Positions 8,241 through 16,247 of a DNA stretch of 33,643 nucleotides are shown in pieces; the stretch's first letter is position 1; every line of letters starts with the position of its first letter. The DNA comes from Actinomycetota bacterium. GTDB taxonomy: Bacteria; Armatimonadota; SYMT01. Made by a program: the position numbers and the translations under genes. Below the pieces are notes generated by a model. That model was not told the origin of the DNA, did not search any database, and saw nothing but the letters and a program-made list of their open reading frames with translations. The stretch is taken from NCBI GenBank assembly GCA_005798285.1, contig SYKE01000283.1:1-33643 (forward strand), given 5' to 3'.

Positions 8241-9572
8241 ATGACGAGTTGTACAGCGCAATCCGGGAGCCAGGATCGATGGGTCGCCCGGCAGCACACC
8301 AACGCCGGCGTCGGTGTGATCTTCATGGGTCTGTTCTGCGGCTGCCTCGCCCTCTCCGGATGGAACACCGAATTCACCACGACGACCTTCCTCACCGGAT
8401 TCATCGTCGGATCGGCGGTAGGATTCTGCGCCATCCCCGTTCTCCGTTACAGCCGCATCCCCGCGTCCGTGGTGTGGTGGACCCTGGGATCGGGAGGAAT
8501 CATCGGGACCTGCCTCATCGCCGGATGGGTGCAGTACTTTCTGGGGTTCCGCAGTCTGAAGGAACCTCACATCGCGGCCACCGTGCTCGTCGAAGCGATG
8601 CTGCTGACATTGCTCCAATTCAGGGTGGAGCTCCAGTTGTGGCGGGGCCGACGGATCAGCGAGAAGGCTGCGTGGGCAAGCCGCATCGGCTTCTGGCTCA
8701 TCCTGGTCGCCTTCACGCTCCGTCCCATCCCCGCCGAGACGCGCTGGGCGACCGTGGCGGCCACAGACAACTGGCGCGCCCTGGAGATTTTGTTGGCGGA
8801 CATCCGCGACAATCGCGCTCCGCGCACCGGCCCCCTCCCGGGAGATGCCCGGAAAACCATCACGGAAATCCTCCGAAGCCCCCTCGTTGCGCCATCCAGC
8901 CCGGACACGGACCTTAGGATGGACACTCCCTCGTTCCGGAGCCTGGTGAAGGAATTGTCGCCCCCGTCGAACAGCCTTCCATTTCCTATGACAGACCGCG
9001 AGCGACTGGATGACGATCTACTCGCTCTTCGTCTGTGTAGGTCACTGTACGCGGCCGGGCTTGAGCCTGCCGAGTTCCGTTTGGTGGTGTCCAATTCCGG
9101 CTATCCCGGCGGTGCTCTGCGCCAACTCGAACCCGGACTTGGACTGGAAGACACCGAGTACCTCGTCACGAGTCTCCGCGAGATTCTCAAACCGGAACCC
9201 CCGGTAAGAGTTCAACTTCACGTGCCTCCCAACGCCGCCCGCAGAAGATTCATCGGCGCCATGAGAATCCCTCGAGGCCGCCCCTTACTGGGAGATGTCC
9301 TAGTGTCACCTTTTTATCCACTCGCGGCCGATCTGGATCGCCTCCGGTTCCAGTGGACCGGGACAAGTGGCGGGCCCCTCCCGGATCGGGACCCTTTGAG
9401 CGATCACGAGGCGAACCCCGGCCCAGCCGCTCTGGCCATGCCCTCCGATGGCCCCGGCGTGCTCCGATTCTTCTATGACGAGGCAAATTTGCGCCTCGCT
9501 CGCATCGCCAACTCGGCAGAACGGCGGCTGGCACTCTGGAAGCAGTGCGAGGGTTTCCGAACGGCAAATTGA
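8241..9572 (+). CDS. Conserved membrane protein of unknown function, paralogue 1
   Basis: A 443-aa protein that I do not recognise. The N-terminal part (about residues 22-165) has five predicted membrane helices, for example AGVGVIFMGLFCGCLALSGW, FLTGFIVGSAVGFCAIPVL and VVWWTLGSGGIIGTCLIAGW. A soluble C-terminal domain of about 275 residues follows, with the conserved-looking stretches EDTEYLVTSLREILKPEPP and VSPFYPLAADLDRLRFQW. The ATG at 8241 has AAAGGA 7 nt upstream and follows the permease stop by 19 nt, so it belongs to the ABC-2 operon. A second full-length paralogue, about two thirds identical by eye and of the same length, lies at 10572-11903. Both copies remain open with many conservative changes, which argues that both are expressed and under selection. 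The role is probably linked to the exporter, but this is inference. Confidence 0.8.
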   Translation: MTSCTAQSGSQDRWVARQHTNAGVGVIFMGLFCGCLALSGWNTEFTTTTFLTGFIVGSAVGFCAIPVLRYSRIPASVVWWTLGSGGIIGTCLIAGWVQYFLGFRSLKEPHIAATVLVEAMLLTLLQFRVELQLWRGRRISEKAAWASRIGFWLILVAFTLRPIPAETRWATVAATDNWRALEILLADIRDNRAPRTGPLPGDARKTITEILRSPLVAPSSPDTDLRMDTPSFRSLVKELSPPSNSLPFPMTDRERLDDDLLALRLCRSLYAAGLEPAEFRLVVSNSGYPGGALRQLEPGLGLEDTEYLVTSLREILKPEPPVRVQLHVPPNAARRRFIGAMRIPRGRPLLGDVLVSPFYPLAADLDRLRFQWTGTSGGPLPDRDPLSDHEANPGPAALAMPSDGPGVLRFFYDEANLRLARIANSAERRLALWKQCEGFRTAN

Positions 9573-9800
9573 CCGTACCCGCCCCACAACCGGCTGGCGG
9601 TCCGGGCGAAAGAGACTCTGGTCCTCGCTCGAGTTCGAACGAAGCATGTGAGTTCCGGCGCCAAAGCAACTCAGGACCTTCGGTGGTCGGGAGAGTGGCG
9701 CCCACGACAACCACAGAAGTTTTTCGGAACACGAGCAGAGGCATTGGTTTCCCGACGCCCCCGTCCCTATGCCGACGGATCGACCCACGCCGCCGGCCCG
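9573..9800. other. Spacer after first 443-aa gene, with degenerate hairpin
   Basis: No gene is visible. The sequence aligns only patchily with the spacer of copy 2 (11904-12122). Around 9738-9760 the sequence AGGCATTGG-TTT-CCCGACGCC matches, in decayed form, the perfect terminator hairpin of copy 2 at 12058-12083. Confidence 0.5.
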
Positions 9801-9864
9801 TTACCTCTCCTTGCTCTGGTCGTGAGGAACAGTCACGACTACACCACGACAGCTGACGTTCCCG
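9801..9864 (-). pseudogene. Relict 3' end of a beta-helix protein gene
   Basis: On the minus strand these bases encode GNVSCRGVVVTVPHDQSKER followed by TAA. The intact gene at 12123 ends GNVSSRAVVVVVPHDQRKEK and TAG. The match stops abruptly at about 9862-9864, where permease sequence begins. The fragment is therefore the right-hand end of the duplicated segment left behind at the join, and it has no promoter or start of its own. Confidence 0.88.
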
Positions 9865-10552
9865 CTTCCCCCTCGCCGCCGCGTTCCCTGCGGACACGGC
9901 CGACTGGACCCCGTTTCACGACCTGATGAGTCCGATGGAAGCCGTCGGCTCAGGCGAGGTGGCGGTCTACCTTCTGGCAGCACCGGCCCCTCCCGTGTGG
10001 GTGATCTGCGTGACCCTAATGCTCAGCGCCCTGCTGGCGGTGTCCGTCGCGCGAGATCGCATCCCCCAGTGGGACGGCTGCGGAACGGTCCGTTCTCAAT
10101 TGCTGACGACGTTGTGGGGGCTCTGGCTCGGGGTCGGCTTTGTCGGCCCACCCATTCACACCCTCTCCTGGCGCCTCCCCCTGCCGGAGGGGGCCGCGGA
10201 CCTGGTCCTCATCCCGATCGGCGCATGTCTCTGCTGCGTCGGCGCTGCGGTCGGTATGCTGCTACCCTTGACCAACCCCATCGAGCCCTCGACACGGCGC
10301 TTCCTCACGCGGGCGTTCGGGCTCGGCTTGATGGGCATCCTCGCCGCCGGCGCCATCACCAGCGTCACCTGTGTTCTGGAACACCCCCTCGGCGCGGACT
10401 GGGCCCAGCGCTGGGTGTTCCTCGCGATGGTCGCGTCATCCGGCATCGCAATTCTAAGCCGGATGACGCGATGCGTGATCCGCAGTCGAGGAAACCCCGC
10501 CGTCGCCCTCCAACAAACAGCAAAGCCGTCGGAGCGATCAGCCCGCCCATAA
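9862..10552 (+). pseudogene. 5'-truncated copy of the ABC-2 permease gene
   Basis: This is the second copy of the permease 3' half, from the codons for RFPLAAAFPADTADW to the stop. It lacks the first ~198 codons, including the first five or so membrane helices and the exporter contact loop. An ATG at 9926 opens a 208-aa frame in which 26 residues differ from the corresponding 208 residues of the full gene (about 87% identical). The frame has no stops or shifts. No ribosome binding site precedes the ATG, and the in-frame TGA at 9854-9856 closes the frame upstream. It is most likely a non-functional relict that still carries the translation signals of the next gene (19 nt downstream). A small four-helix membrane protein cannot be excluded because the frame is intact. 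Confidence 0.8.
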
Positions 10553-10571
10553 GACAAACGAAGGATTCTTG

Positions 10572-11903
10572 ATGACGAGTTGTACGGTGCAATCCAACAG
10601 CCAGGATCGATGGGTCGCCCGGCAGCACGCCAACGCCGGCGTCGGTGTGATCTTCATGGGCCTGTTCTGCGGCTGCCTCGCCCTCTCCGGCTGGAACTTC
10701 GAGTTCACTCCCGCGACCTTCGTCACGGGATTTGTCGTGGGATCGGTGGTGGGTTTCTGCGCCGTCCCTGTTCTCCGATACTCCGGCATCCGCGCTTCAG
10801 TGGTGTGGTGGACCCTGGGATCGGGAGGGATCATCGGGACCTGCGTCATCGCCGGATGGGTGCAGTACTTTCTGGGGATCCGCAGCCTGGAAAAGCCGTA
10901 CCTCCTCGCGACCGCGCTGGTAGAGGGGCTGCTTCTGACGCTGCTCATCCTCCGGTTGGAACTTCGGCAGAGCCGCAGCCGGTGGATCGGCGAGCAGGCC
11001 GCGTGGGCTATCCGCATCGGCTTCTGGCTCATGGTGGTCGCCTTCACGCTTCGCCCGCTACCCGCCGAAACTCGCTGGGCCACGGTGGGGGCCTCAGACA
11101 ATTGGTACGCCCTGGAGAAGCTCCTGGCGGACGACCGCGGCAGGCGTTTTCGGTACGCCCCCCGACTCCAAGACCGCCTCCGGCAAACCGTCACCCAGAT
11201 CCTGCAACACCCCCTGGTCGCGCCATCCAGCCCGGACGAGGACCTGCGGATGGACACGCTCTCGTTCCAGCGCCTGATGAGCGCGATGTCGCCCCGTGTG
11301 AGTCTTCGTCAACCGCCGATGACGAGTCGAGAAGAAGTGGAGGACGCGTTGCTCGCGCTTCGGCTCTGCAGAGCCTTGTACTCCGCCGGACTTGATCCTG
11401 CCACGTTTCGTTCGGTGGTAATGATGTCCGGCTTTCCAGGCGGCGCTCTGCAGCGGATCGAACCCGAGCTTGGACTGGAAGACACCGAGTACCTTGTCGC
11501 CGGTCTCCGTGAGATTCTCAAACCGGAACCCCCGATCCGGGTTCGACTTCACGCGGCTCCCAACAGCGCCCGGCGGAACTTCGTCGACGCCCTGGGGCCC
11601 CCGCGAGTCCGCCCGCTACTGCGAGATGTCTTCGTGTCGCCGATGTATCCGCTCGCGGCCGATATGGATCGCTTTCGATCCCAATGGACCGCGGCAGAAG
11701 GCGGGAGTCTCCCGGCTCCGGGTCCCCTCGGTCCGAACGAGCCCACCTGCGTCTCGGGCAGCCTGGCGCCACGGGCCGCTCATTCCTGGTTGATCCGGAT
11801 GGAGTATGACGAGACGAACCTGGTCTTTACCCGCATCGTCAACTCGGCGGAGCGGCGTCTCGCATTCTGGAAGCAGTTTAAAAGTTTCCGAAAGCCCAAC
11901 TGA
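10572..11903 (+). CDS. Conserved membrane protein of unknown function, paralogue 2
   Basis: A 443-aa protein with the same architecture as the product of 8241-9572: five N-terminal membrane helices and a large soluble C-terminal domain. The N-terminal 100 residues are the most conserved between the pair (VIFMGLFCGCLALSGWN and SVVWWTLGSGGIIGTC shared). The C-terminal 70 residues are the least conserved, and there the two need gaps to align. The shared blocks LGLEDTEYLV, REILKPEPP and YPLAADMDRF mark the probable core of the soluble domain. The ATG at 10572 has AAGGA upstream; a TTG at 10569 is also in frame, but position 10572 corresponds exactly to the start of copy 1. It is probably transcribed by read-through from the upstream operon or from a promoter inside the relict permease. 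No function is assigned. Confidence 0.78.
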   Translation: MTSCTVQSNSQDRWVARQHANAGVGVIFMGLFCGCLALSGWNFEFTPATFVTGFVVGSVVGFCAVPVLRYSGIRASVVWWTLGSGGIIGTCVIAGWVQYFLGIRSLEKPYLLATALVEGLLLTLLILRLELRQSRSRWIGEQAAWAIRIGFWLMVVAFTLRPLPAETRWATVGASDNWYALEKLLADDRGRRFRYAPRLQDRLRQTVTQILQHPLVAPSSPDEDLRMDTLSFQRLMSAMSPRVSLRQPPMTSREEVEDALLALRLCRALYSAGLDPATFRSVVMMSGFPGGALQRIEPELGLEDTEYLVAGLREILKPEPPIRVRLHAAPNSARRNFVDALGPPRVRPLLRDVFVSPMYPLAADMDRFRSQWTAAEGGSLPAPGPLGPNEPTCVSGSLAPRAAHSWLIRMEYDETNLVFTRIVNSAERRLAFWKQFKSFRKPN

Positions 11904-12057
11904 CCGTACGCTTCACCCCGATCGTCATCGTTCCCGATGAAGGCGTTCCGATGCTAGCCCCAACTCGAGCGACGCCGGTGACCTCCGGCGCCAACTCCGC
12001 ATGAGTCGCTCCGCGGCCTCGAGAGCGACACCCACTGGAGTACTCAAGAACAAGGAC

Positions 12058-12083
12058 GGGAGCGTTGGCTGCCCAACGCTCCC
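12058..12083. terminator. Bidirectional terminator hairpin between convergent genes
   Basis: GGGAGCGTTGG at 12058-12068 and CCAACGCTCCC at 12073-12083 form a perfect 11-bp stem with a four-base loop. It lies between the plus-strand 443-aa gene (stop at 11903) and the minus-strand beta-helix gene (stop at 12123). No T-run follows on either side, so termination may need a factor. The rest of the 219-bp spacer 11904-12122 shows no gene. Confidence 0.65.
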
Positions 12084-12122
12084 ATCCACTCACCGACGGA
12101 GCCGATGCGCTCCGCCAGCCCG

Positions 12123-14843
12123 CTACTTCTCCTTGCGCTGGTCGTGAGGAACAACCACGACCACGGCACGAGAGCTGACATTCCCGGCGGCGTCTCTGCC
12201 GGTGACGGTGATGGTGTACACACGGCCCTTGTCGTCGGCGCCGTCCCGCCTGGCCCGCAGGTCCACCGAGAAGGCGAAGCGGCCCTCTGGGTCCACGGAC
12301 AGAGCGCCATCGCCGCCGATCTCCCCGTACTCATCCGTTACGTGATAGGTCACGCTGTTGGGATCAACTCCCGCAGCGAGGTCTACCAGGCGGCCGGAGA
12401 TGGTTACCGGAACCATCTTGCCGTTGGGTGGCCACAACTCGGTAGTATCGGAGCTCAACAGAAGCTCCGGCGACGTGCGGTCGATGCGAATGACGAGCGA
12501 CCGCTCGGGTTCCACATGGCCGCAGTGGTCGACGGCATAGTAGTACACCGTCGTGACGCCCTCTGCTGTGATCGGGAATACAGCTCGGTCTCCGGCGACC
12601 GACGTTGCGGCGATGGTCTGCGCGCCCACGGCTCGGTAGTGAACGCTCGTTACTCCTTCGTCGTGTGGCGTGGAGGCCGAGAGAGTCACCGTGACCGGTC
12701 CGTTGTTCCACCCGCTGGCGTTGGGCTCCGGCGTTATCCCCGCAGTCGTCGTGGGCGTGCTCAAGTCGCGCGGTCCCTGGAACTCAAAGGCCCCCGCATC
12801 CACGCCTGCATTGGCAAGCCGCGGCAGACCGCTGTGGTCGGTCCAGGCAGAGTCCACGAGGCTGCTATCCCCTGAGTCGATGGCCATGGAAGTGGCCCGA
12901 AGGGTGTAATCTCCCCCTGCGAGGTTGACCAGACAGGGATCGGCCTGCCGATCTCCCGCTCCGGCCGGCAGACCGCCGTAGTTCCAGCCCGTGTTGTGGA
13001 CCCAGTTGTTCTTCAGCGACGGCCAGTCGGGATAGCTCGCCCAGATCCCACCCTGGTTGAAAGCGATGACATTGTTGCCGAGAAACGGCCTGGACTCCCA
13101 GAGAGACATCGCAGCCGACCCCTGGTTAGCAACGATTGTGTTGTTGATGAGCCGGGGAGACGCCACACCAACCCCGACTCCAGCATGCTGCCGGGCTCGG
13201 TTTCTGGCGATCAGGTTGTTCGCCACCGTGGGATTGCATCGGTAGACCTCGAGGCCGCCGCTGATGTTATCGGAGACGTTCTCCACGATCGTATTCGCGA
13301 GGATATCCGGAGTCTGCCAGCGACATTCCAGGCCCCCGATCCACCATCCGTGATTGGCCCAGAAGAGGTTTCGAGAAAACGCTCCATTGACCACCGATAG
13401 GACAGCGCCTCCCGTGTTGCCTTCGTTCCCGGAGACCTGATTGTCGATCACCGTGGCTGCACCGTCGGCCAGCAAGAGCCCCCCGACGTAGGATCCGTAA
13501 TTCCCCGTGATCGTGTTTCCACGGAGTTCCGCGGCGCCGCCGGAACATCGCAAGCCACCCACGTAGCCCCGGTTGCCGCGAATCTCGTTGCCGGTTGCCG
13601 TCAGGTTGACGCTGTAGGTAACCGCACCGCCCGTGTCCGAGTTGGAGACATTTTCCCGGATTACGTTGCTCGTGGCCTGAATGGTGCACCGGTCCCCCAA
13701 CAGCCCTCCGCCGCCCCACCCGCCGCCGTTGCCCGTCAGTCGATTCTCAGAGACCCGCGCCACACCAAACACGACCCGAAGCCCTCCCACATAGGGAGAT
13801 GTGTTCCCGGAGATCGTGTTCCGCGCCACGGTAGCGTCAACGTTGCGTAAGGAGAGACCCCCAACCCCCGAGTAGGTTGAGACGTTTTGCAGGATGGTGT
13901 TCTCTTCTACAATTGCTGCCCCATCCGCCAGGGCGATCCCTCCGTCTGAGGTCGCTCTGTTCCGCGCAATGGTGGTTCTTCGGACGGCGCCGCCTGAAGC
14001 GAGATTGACCCCGCCCATCCATCCATCTGCAACATTGTCGGTGATCACGTTGTCTTCGAGCACAATGTAGCGGTACCAGAAGCCGATACCGCCGCCATGG
14101 ATGGTGCATCTGTTCCGCGTGATGGTGTTCCGGCGAACCGTGGCCTGGCACCAGTATCCCTCGATCCCGCCACCGTGTCGGGTCCCCTGGTTACCATCGA
14201 TCTGGTTGTTCTCAACCAGCGCCGTCCCTCCGAACAGAGTCACTCCGGCTCCGTAGCCGTTGGGATTCCGGTTGTTCAGGATCTTATTGTTGGCGATCAC
14301 AATGCTCGGCGCATTGTCCGAGTAGACGGCGTTGACCGAGTCGCGAATGGTCACCCCGTCGATCCTCCGGGTGGCTCCTCCGTTGTTCGGAAAGAACACG
14401 GTCGTCCAGTAGGGGCTCGTGAGGATCGTCTCGTGGGCCGCCGAATCCCGCTGGGATCGCTGCGTCTCCGTGCCCTGGAAGCCGCCATACACGGACACGC
14501 CAGGGCCGATCATTGCGAAGGTGTAGGGGTAGGTTCCTTCTGCAACCCACACCTCGTCGCCGGAAATCGCGCTGGTGGTGGCTGCCCAGAGCGATCCCTT
14601 AGCCTGCGCCCAGGAGCTGCCATCGGCGGCGTCGTTTCCTCCCGGTCGCACATAGATCACTCCCGCCTCGGCAGCACCGGCAAGGCACGACATGGATACG
14701 ACCAGGAGCCCAGAGACCAGGCCCCGCCGAAGGCGGCCGCCCGAACTCAACTGCGACGCTCCAACTCGCAGGCACGCGGCAGATCTGAAAAGAGCTGTTC
14801 TGCATCGCTGCAAACACGCTCGGACAAGAGAGGAGTTCAACAC
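12123..14843 (-). CDS. Secreted right-handed parallel beta-helix protein
   Basis: A 906-aa exported protein. A signal peptide near residues 38-62 (LRRGLVSGLLVVSMSCLAGAAEAG) is preceded by a long basic stretch. Next comes a pectate-lyase-like start (IYVRPGGNDAADGSSWAQA, VYGGFQGTETQR) and about 20 beta-helix coils rich in N-x-I-x-x-N and GG turns (about 160-610). A cap ending NAGVDAGAFEF, typical of choice-of-anchor Q proteins, follows. The C-terminal 220 residues are two Ig-like modules of the OmpL47/HYR type (VHYRAVGAQT, YYYAVDHCGHVEPERS, TITVTGRDAAGN). Such proteins bind or cut polysaccharides or act as surface adhesins; no catalytic site is identifiable. GTG at 14843 is preferred to TTG at 14858 because GGAG lies 9 nt upstream of the GTG. 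Only 19 nt separate it from the hairpin at 14863-14894, so it must be cotranscribed with the collagen-like gene. Confidence 0.85.
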   Translation of the reverse strand: MLNSSLVRACLQRCRTALFRSAACLRVGASQLSSGGRLRRGLVSGLLVVSMSCLAGAAEAGVIYVRPGGNDAADGSSWAQAKGSLWAATTSAISGDEVWVAEGTYPYTFAMIGPGVSVYGGFQGTETQRSQRDSAAHETILTSPYWTTVFFPNNGGATRRIDGVTIRDSVNAVYSDNAPSIVIANNKILNNRNPNGYGAGVTLFGGTALVENNQIDGNQGTRHGGGIEGYWCQATVRRNTITRNRCTIHGGGIGFWYRYIVLEDNVITDNVADGWMGGVNLASGGAVRRTTIARNRATSDGGIALADGAAIVEENTILQNVSTYSGVGGLSLRNVDATVARNTISGNTSPYVGGLRVVFGVARVSENRLTGNGGGWGGGGLLGDRCTIQATSNVIRENVSNSDTGGAVTYSVNLTATGNEIRGNRGYVGGLRCSGGAAELRGNTITGNYGSYVGGLLLADGAATVIDNQVSGNEGNTGGAVLSVVNGAFSRNLFWANHGWWIGGLECRWQTPDILANTIVENVSDNISGGLEVYRCNPTVANNLIARNRARQHAGVGVGVASPRLINNTIVANQGSAAMSLWESRPFLGNNVIAFNQGGIWASYPDWPSLKNNWVHNTGWNYGGLPAGAGDRQADPCLVNLAGGDYTLRATSMAIDSGDSSLVDSAWTDHSGLPRLANAGVDAGAFEFQGPRDLSTPTTTAGITPEPNASGWNNGPVTVTLSASTPHDEGVTSVHYRAVGAQTIAATSVAGDRAVFPITAEGVTTVYYYAVDHCGHVEPERSLVIRIDRTSPELLLSSDTTELWPPNGKMVPVTISGRLVDLAAGVDPNSVTYHVTDEYGEIGGDGALSVDPEGRFAFSVDLRARRDGADDKGRVYTITVTGRDAAGNVSSRAVVVVVPHDQRKEK

Positions 14844-14862
14844 CTTATGCTTCTCCAACAGA

Positions 14863-14894
14863 GAGACCTCCGCAGTGATTGCAGCGGAGGTCTC
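14863..14894 (-). terminator. Intercistronic hairpin: partial terminator or processing site
   Basis: GAGACCTCCGC at 14863-14873 and GCGGAGGTCTC at 14884-14894 form a perfect 11-bp stem with a 10-base loop. It lies after the collagen-like gene (stop at 14937) and directly before the ribosome binding site of the beta-helix gene. On the minus strand the bases after the stem are TCTGTTGG, not a T-run. There is no room for a promoter between hairpin and start codon. It more probably tunes downstream expression or mRNA stability than ends the transcript completely. Confidence 0.6.
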
Positions 14895-14936
14895 CAGGCC
14901 GATGAGAATTGGACATTCGGGCCCTTCAGCGGAGAG

Positions 14937-16037
14937 CTAGAAGTCCTGGAACAGAGATCCGGCGGCCCAGTCATGGAGGCCGCTAACTCCTCGGCTTCGC
15001 CCGCCGGAGATCGAACCCCAGTTGGCGCCGGAGCCAACGACGTTGTACTCGCCGCCGGAAATCGAAGAGCCTTCTCCGTAGACCTGGCCCTGGCGCCCGC
15101 CGCTGATCGAGGATCGGGACCCATAGGCTCGGTTGTCGTGCCCGCCGCTGATCGCCGAGCTGTCCCCGAAGGCCTGACATCCCAGTCCACCGCTGACGGA
15201 GGAGAAGCTGCCGGTAGCCTGGTTTCCCGACCCTCCGGTCACCGCAGACATGTAGCCTCCCGCGTAGTTGTTTCCGGACAGCGCGAGAGAGACAAATCCG
15301 GCGGCGGTGCTGTTGTAGCCGATCACGGAAGCGTATGGAGCCGAGGTCTGGTTCTGCCATCCAACGACGATGCCGCCGTAACTGGAGAAGTTGTTCGAGC
15401 GACCCGCGACCAGATTGTGGGATCCACTGCGATCATCACCGGACCCCCTGAGCTCGTTGTAGCCGAGGATCAGATTGCCTACGCCATTGGTCGAAGTGGT
15501 GCTGCCCAGTCCGTTCACAATGTTCAGATTGGCGCCAGTGAGGTAAATGTTTGTTCCCGTCCGGCTGAAGTAGCCAAGGAACGTGTCGGAGAGCGAGGTC
15601 AGGGCAGCGATCTGTGCCGGAGTAAAACCCGCTCCTGCGGGACCCTGCGGCCCAGAGGGTCCCTGGGCTCCGGTGTCTCCCGTGTCGCCCTTCGGACCCT
15701 GCGGCCCAGCGGGCCCCTGAGCTCCAGTCTCTCCCGTGTCGCCCTTCGGGCCTTGCGGTCCGGCGGGACCCTGCGGCCCCGGCGTCAACTCAATGTTCGC
15801 CAGCTCGATCTGGAGCGACGTTACGAGGGCTTCCAGGGCGGCCACCCGCTTCTCCAGAGCCGGGAGCCCACCCGTGCTCTGTGCCTGTCCCGGGGCCGCA
15901 GTGTAAAAGAGAACCCCCAGGAGAATGCTGGTCACCGCGGCGAGGTAAGCTACCCGGCTCGATCTGCGGCACTGTTCGTTCGTCTTTCGAAGCAGACTGA
16001 GTTCCGCTTCCAATCTGTCACTCAATGGCTGGCTCAT
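14937..16037 (-). CDS. Membrane-anchored collagen-like protein with YadA-like head repeats
   Basis: A 366-aa surface protein. Residues 1-28 are cytosolic, and a single membrane helix or uncleaved signal spans 29-49 ([20 protein letters not shown]). A short coiled coil follows at 58-82 ([20 protein letters not shown]). A collagen triple-helix region at 87-137 has 16-17 uninterrupted Gly-X-Y triplets ([19 protein letters not shown]). A linker leads to a head of left-handed beta-roll type repeats ([29 protein letters not shown]) at about 180-360, resembling trimeric autotransporter heads. Coiled coil, collagen and head all favour trimers. No YadA-type outer membrane anchor is present. The ATG at 16037 has GAGG 6 nt upstream; an in-frame upstream extension to 16157 would bury the N-terminal hydrophobic segment and is rejected. 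Two CTGAGAG repeat pairs lie upstream. Confidence 0.85.
   Translation of the reverse strand: MSQPLSDRLEAELSLLRKTNEQCRRSSRVAYLAAVTSILLGVLFYTAAPGQAQSTGGLPALEKRVAALEALVTSLQIELANIELTPGPQGPAGPQGPKGDTGETGAQGPAGPQGPKGDTGDTGAQGPSGPQGPAGAGFTPAQIAALTSLSDTFLGYFSRTGTNIYLTGANLNIVNGLGSTTSTNGVGNLILGYNELRGSGDDRSGSHNLVAGRSNNFSSYGGIVVGWQNQTSAPYASVIGYNSTAAGFVSLALSGNNYAGGYMSAVTGGSGNQATGSFSSVSGGLGCQAFGDSSAISGGHDNRAYGSRSSISGGRQGQVYGEGSSISGGEYNVVGSGANWGSISGGRSRGVSGLHDWAAGSLFQDF
15627..15779 (-). repeat. 54-bp tandem repeats encoding collagen triplets
   Basis: The DNA repeats with a 54-bp period; for example CTCCCGTGTCGCCCTTCGG starts at 15677 and again at 15731. It encodes an 18-residue unit [18 protein letters not shown] about two and a half times. 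The near-identity of codons indicates recent unit expansion, as is usual for bacterial collagens that vary in length between strains. Confidence 0.8.
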
Positions 16038-16173
16038 CTCCACCCTCACACCTGGCGCGATAAGAGAGTCCGGCTGATCCCAGCAAAGCCCCTGGACGAA
16101 GCCTGGCGTCACTGCCGCCGGACTGGAGACGACGCAGGAGCGCGTCCTCTGGGGCAAGGATGGTCGGGTGACA

Positions 16174-16227
16174 GTCTCAGCAGCCTCTCAGACACCCGGT
16201 CCCTCGAGTCTCTCAGCAGGCTCTCAG
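16174..16227 (-). promoter_or_regulatory. Two CTGAGAG-N4-CTGAGAG direct-repeat pairs (predicted BTAD/SARP operators)
   Basis: Read on the minus strand, CTGAGAG occurs at 16227-16221, 16216-16210 and 16191-16185, and CTGAGAC at 16180-16174. Within each pair the heptamers start exactly 11 bp apart, with spacers CCTG and GCTG. The pairs stand 137-190 bp upstream of the collagen-like gene, in a spacer of about 210 bp that otherwise holds no gene. SARP/BTAD regulators with an OmpR-type winged helix are known to bind heptameric direct repeats spaced one helical turn (11 bp), and such a regulator is encoded at 21070-22893. No confident -10 element was recognised. Confidence 0.7.
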
Positions 16228-16247
16228 AGCCATCTCCAGCGAGGACT

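Larger units (their letters stand above)
7531..9864. repeat. Tandem duplication, copy 1 (2.33 kb)
   Basis: This unit holds the last 229 codons of the permease gene, the first 443-aa gene, its downstream spacer and the last 20 codons of a beta-helix gene. It corresponds to 9862-12186 with a constant offset of 2331 bp from the left edge to the end of the 443-aa gene. The left edge is defined by CCGCTTCCCC at 7531 and 9862; the bases before it differ completely (GGCGAG against GACGTTC). The first ~217 bp differ at about three positions; divergence then increases to the right. Confidence 0.92.
9862..12186. repeat. Tandem duplication, copy 2
   Basis: The second unit contains the truncated permease, the second 443-aa gene, the convergent terminator and the start of the shared beta-helix 3' end. 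The right edge is placed at 12184-12186. There the intact beta-helix gene continues TTCCCGGCGG, while copy 1 switches to permease sequence (TTCCCGCTTCC). The three bases CCG are common to both parental sequences, a microhomology at the join. Confidence 0.9.

Noticed and set aside
9926-10552. Truncated permease as a functional small membrane protein
   Set aside because: The frame is intact, but it has no ribosome binding site and arises at a duplication join, so a relict is the simpler reading; kept as a pseudogene.
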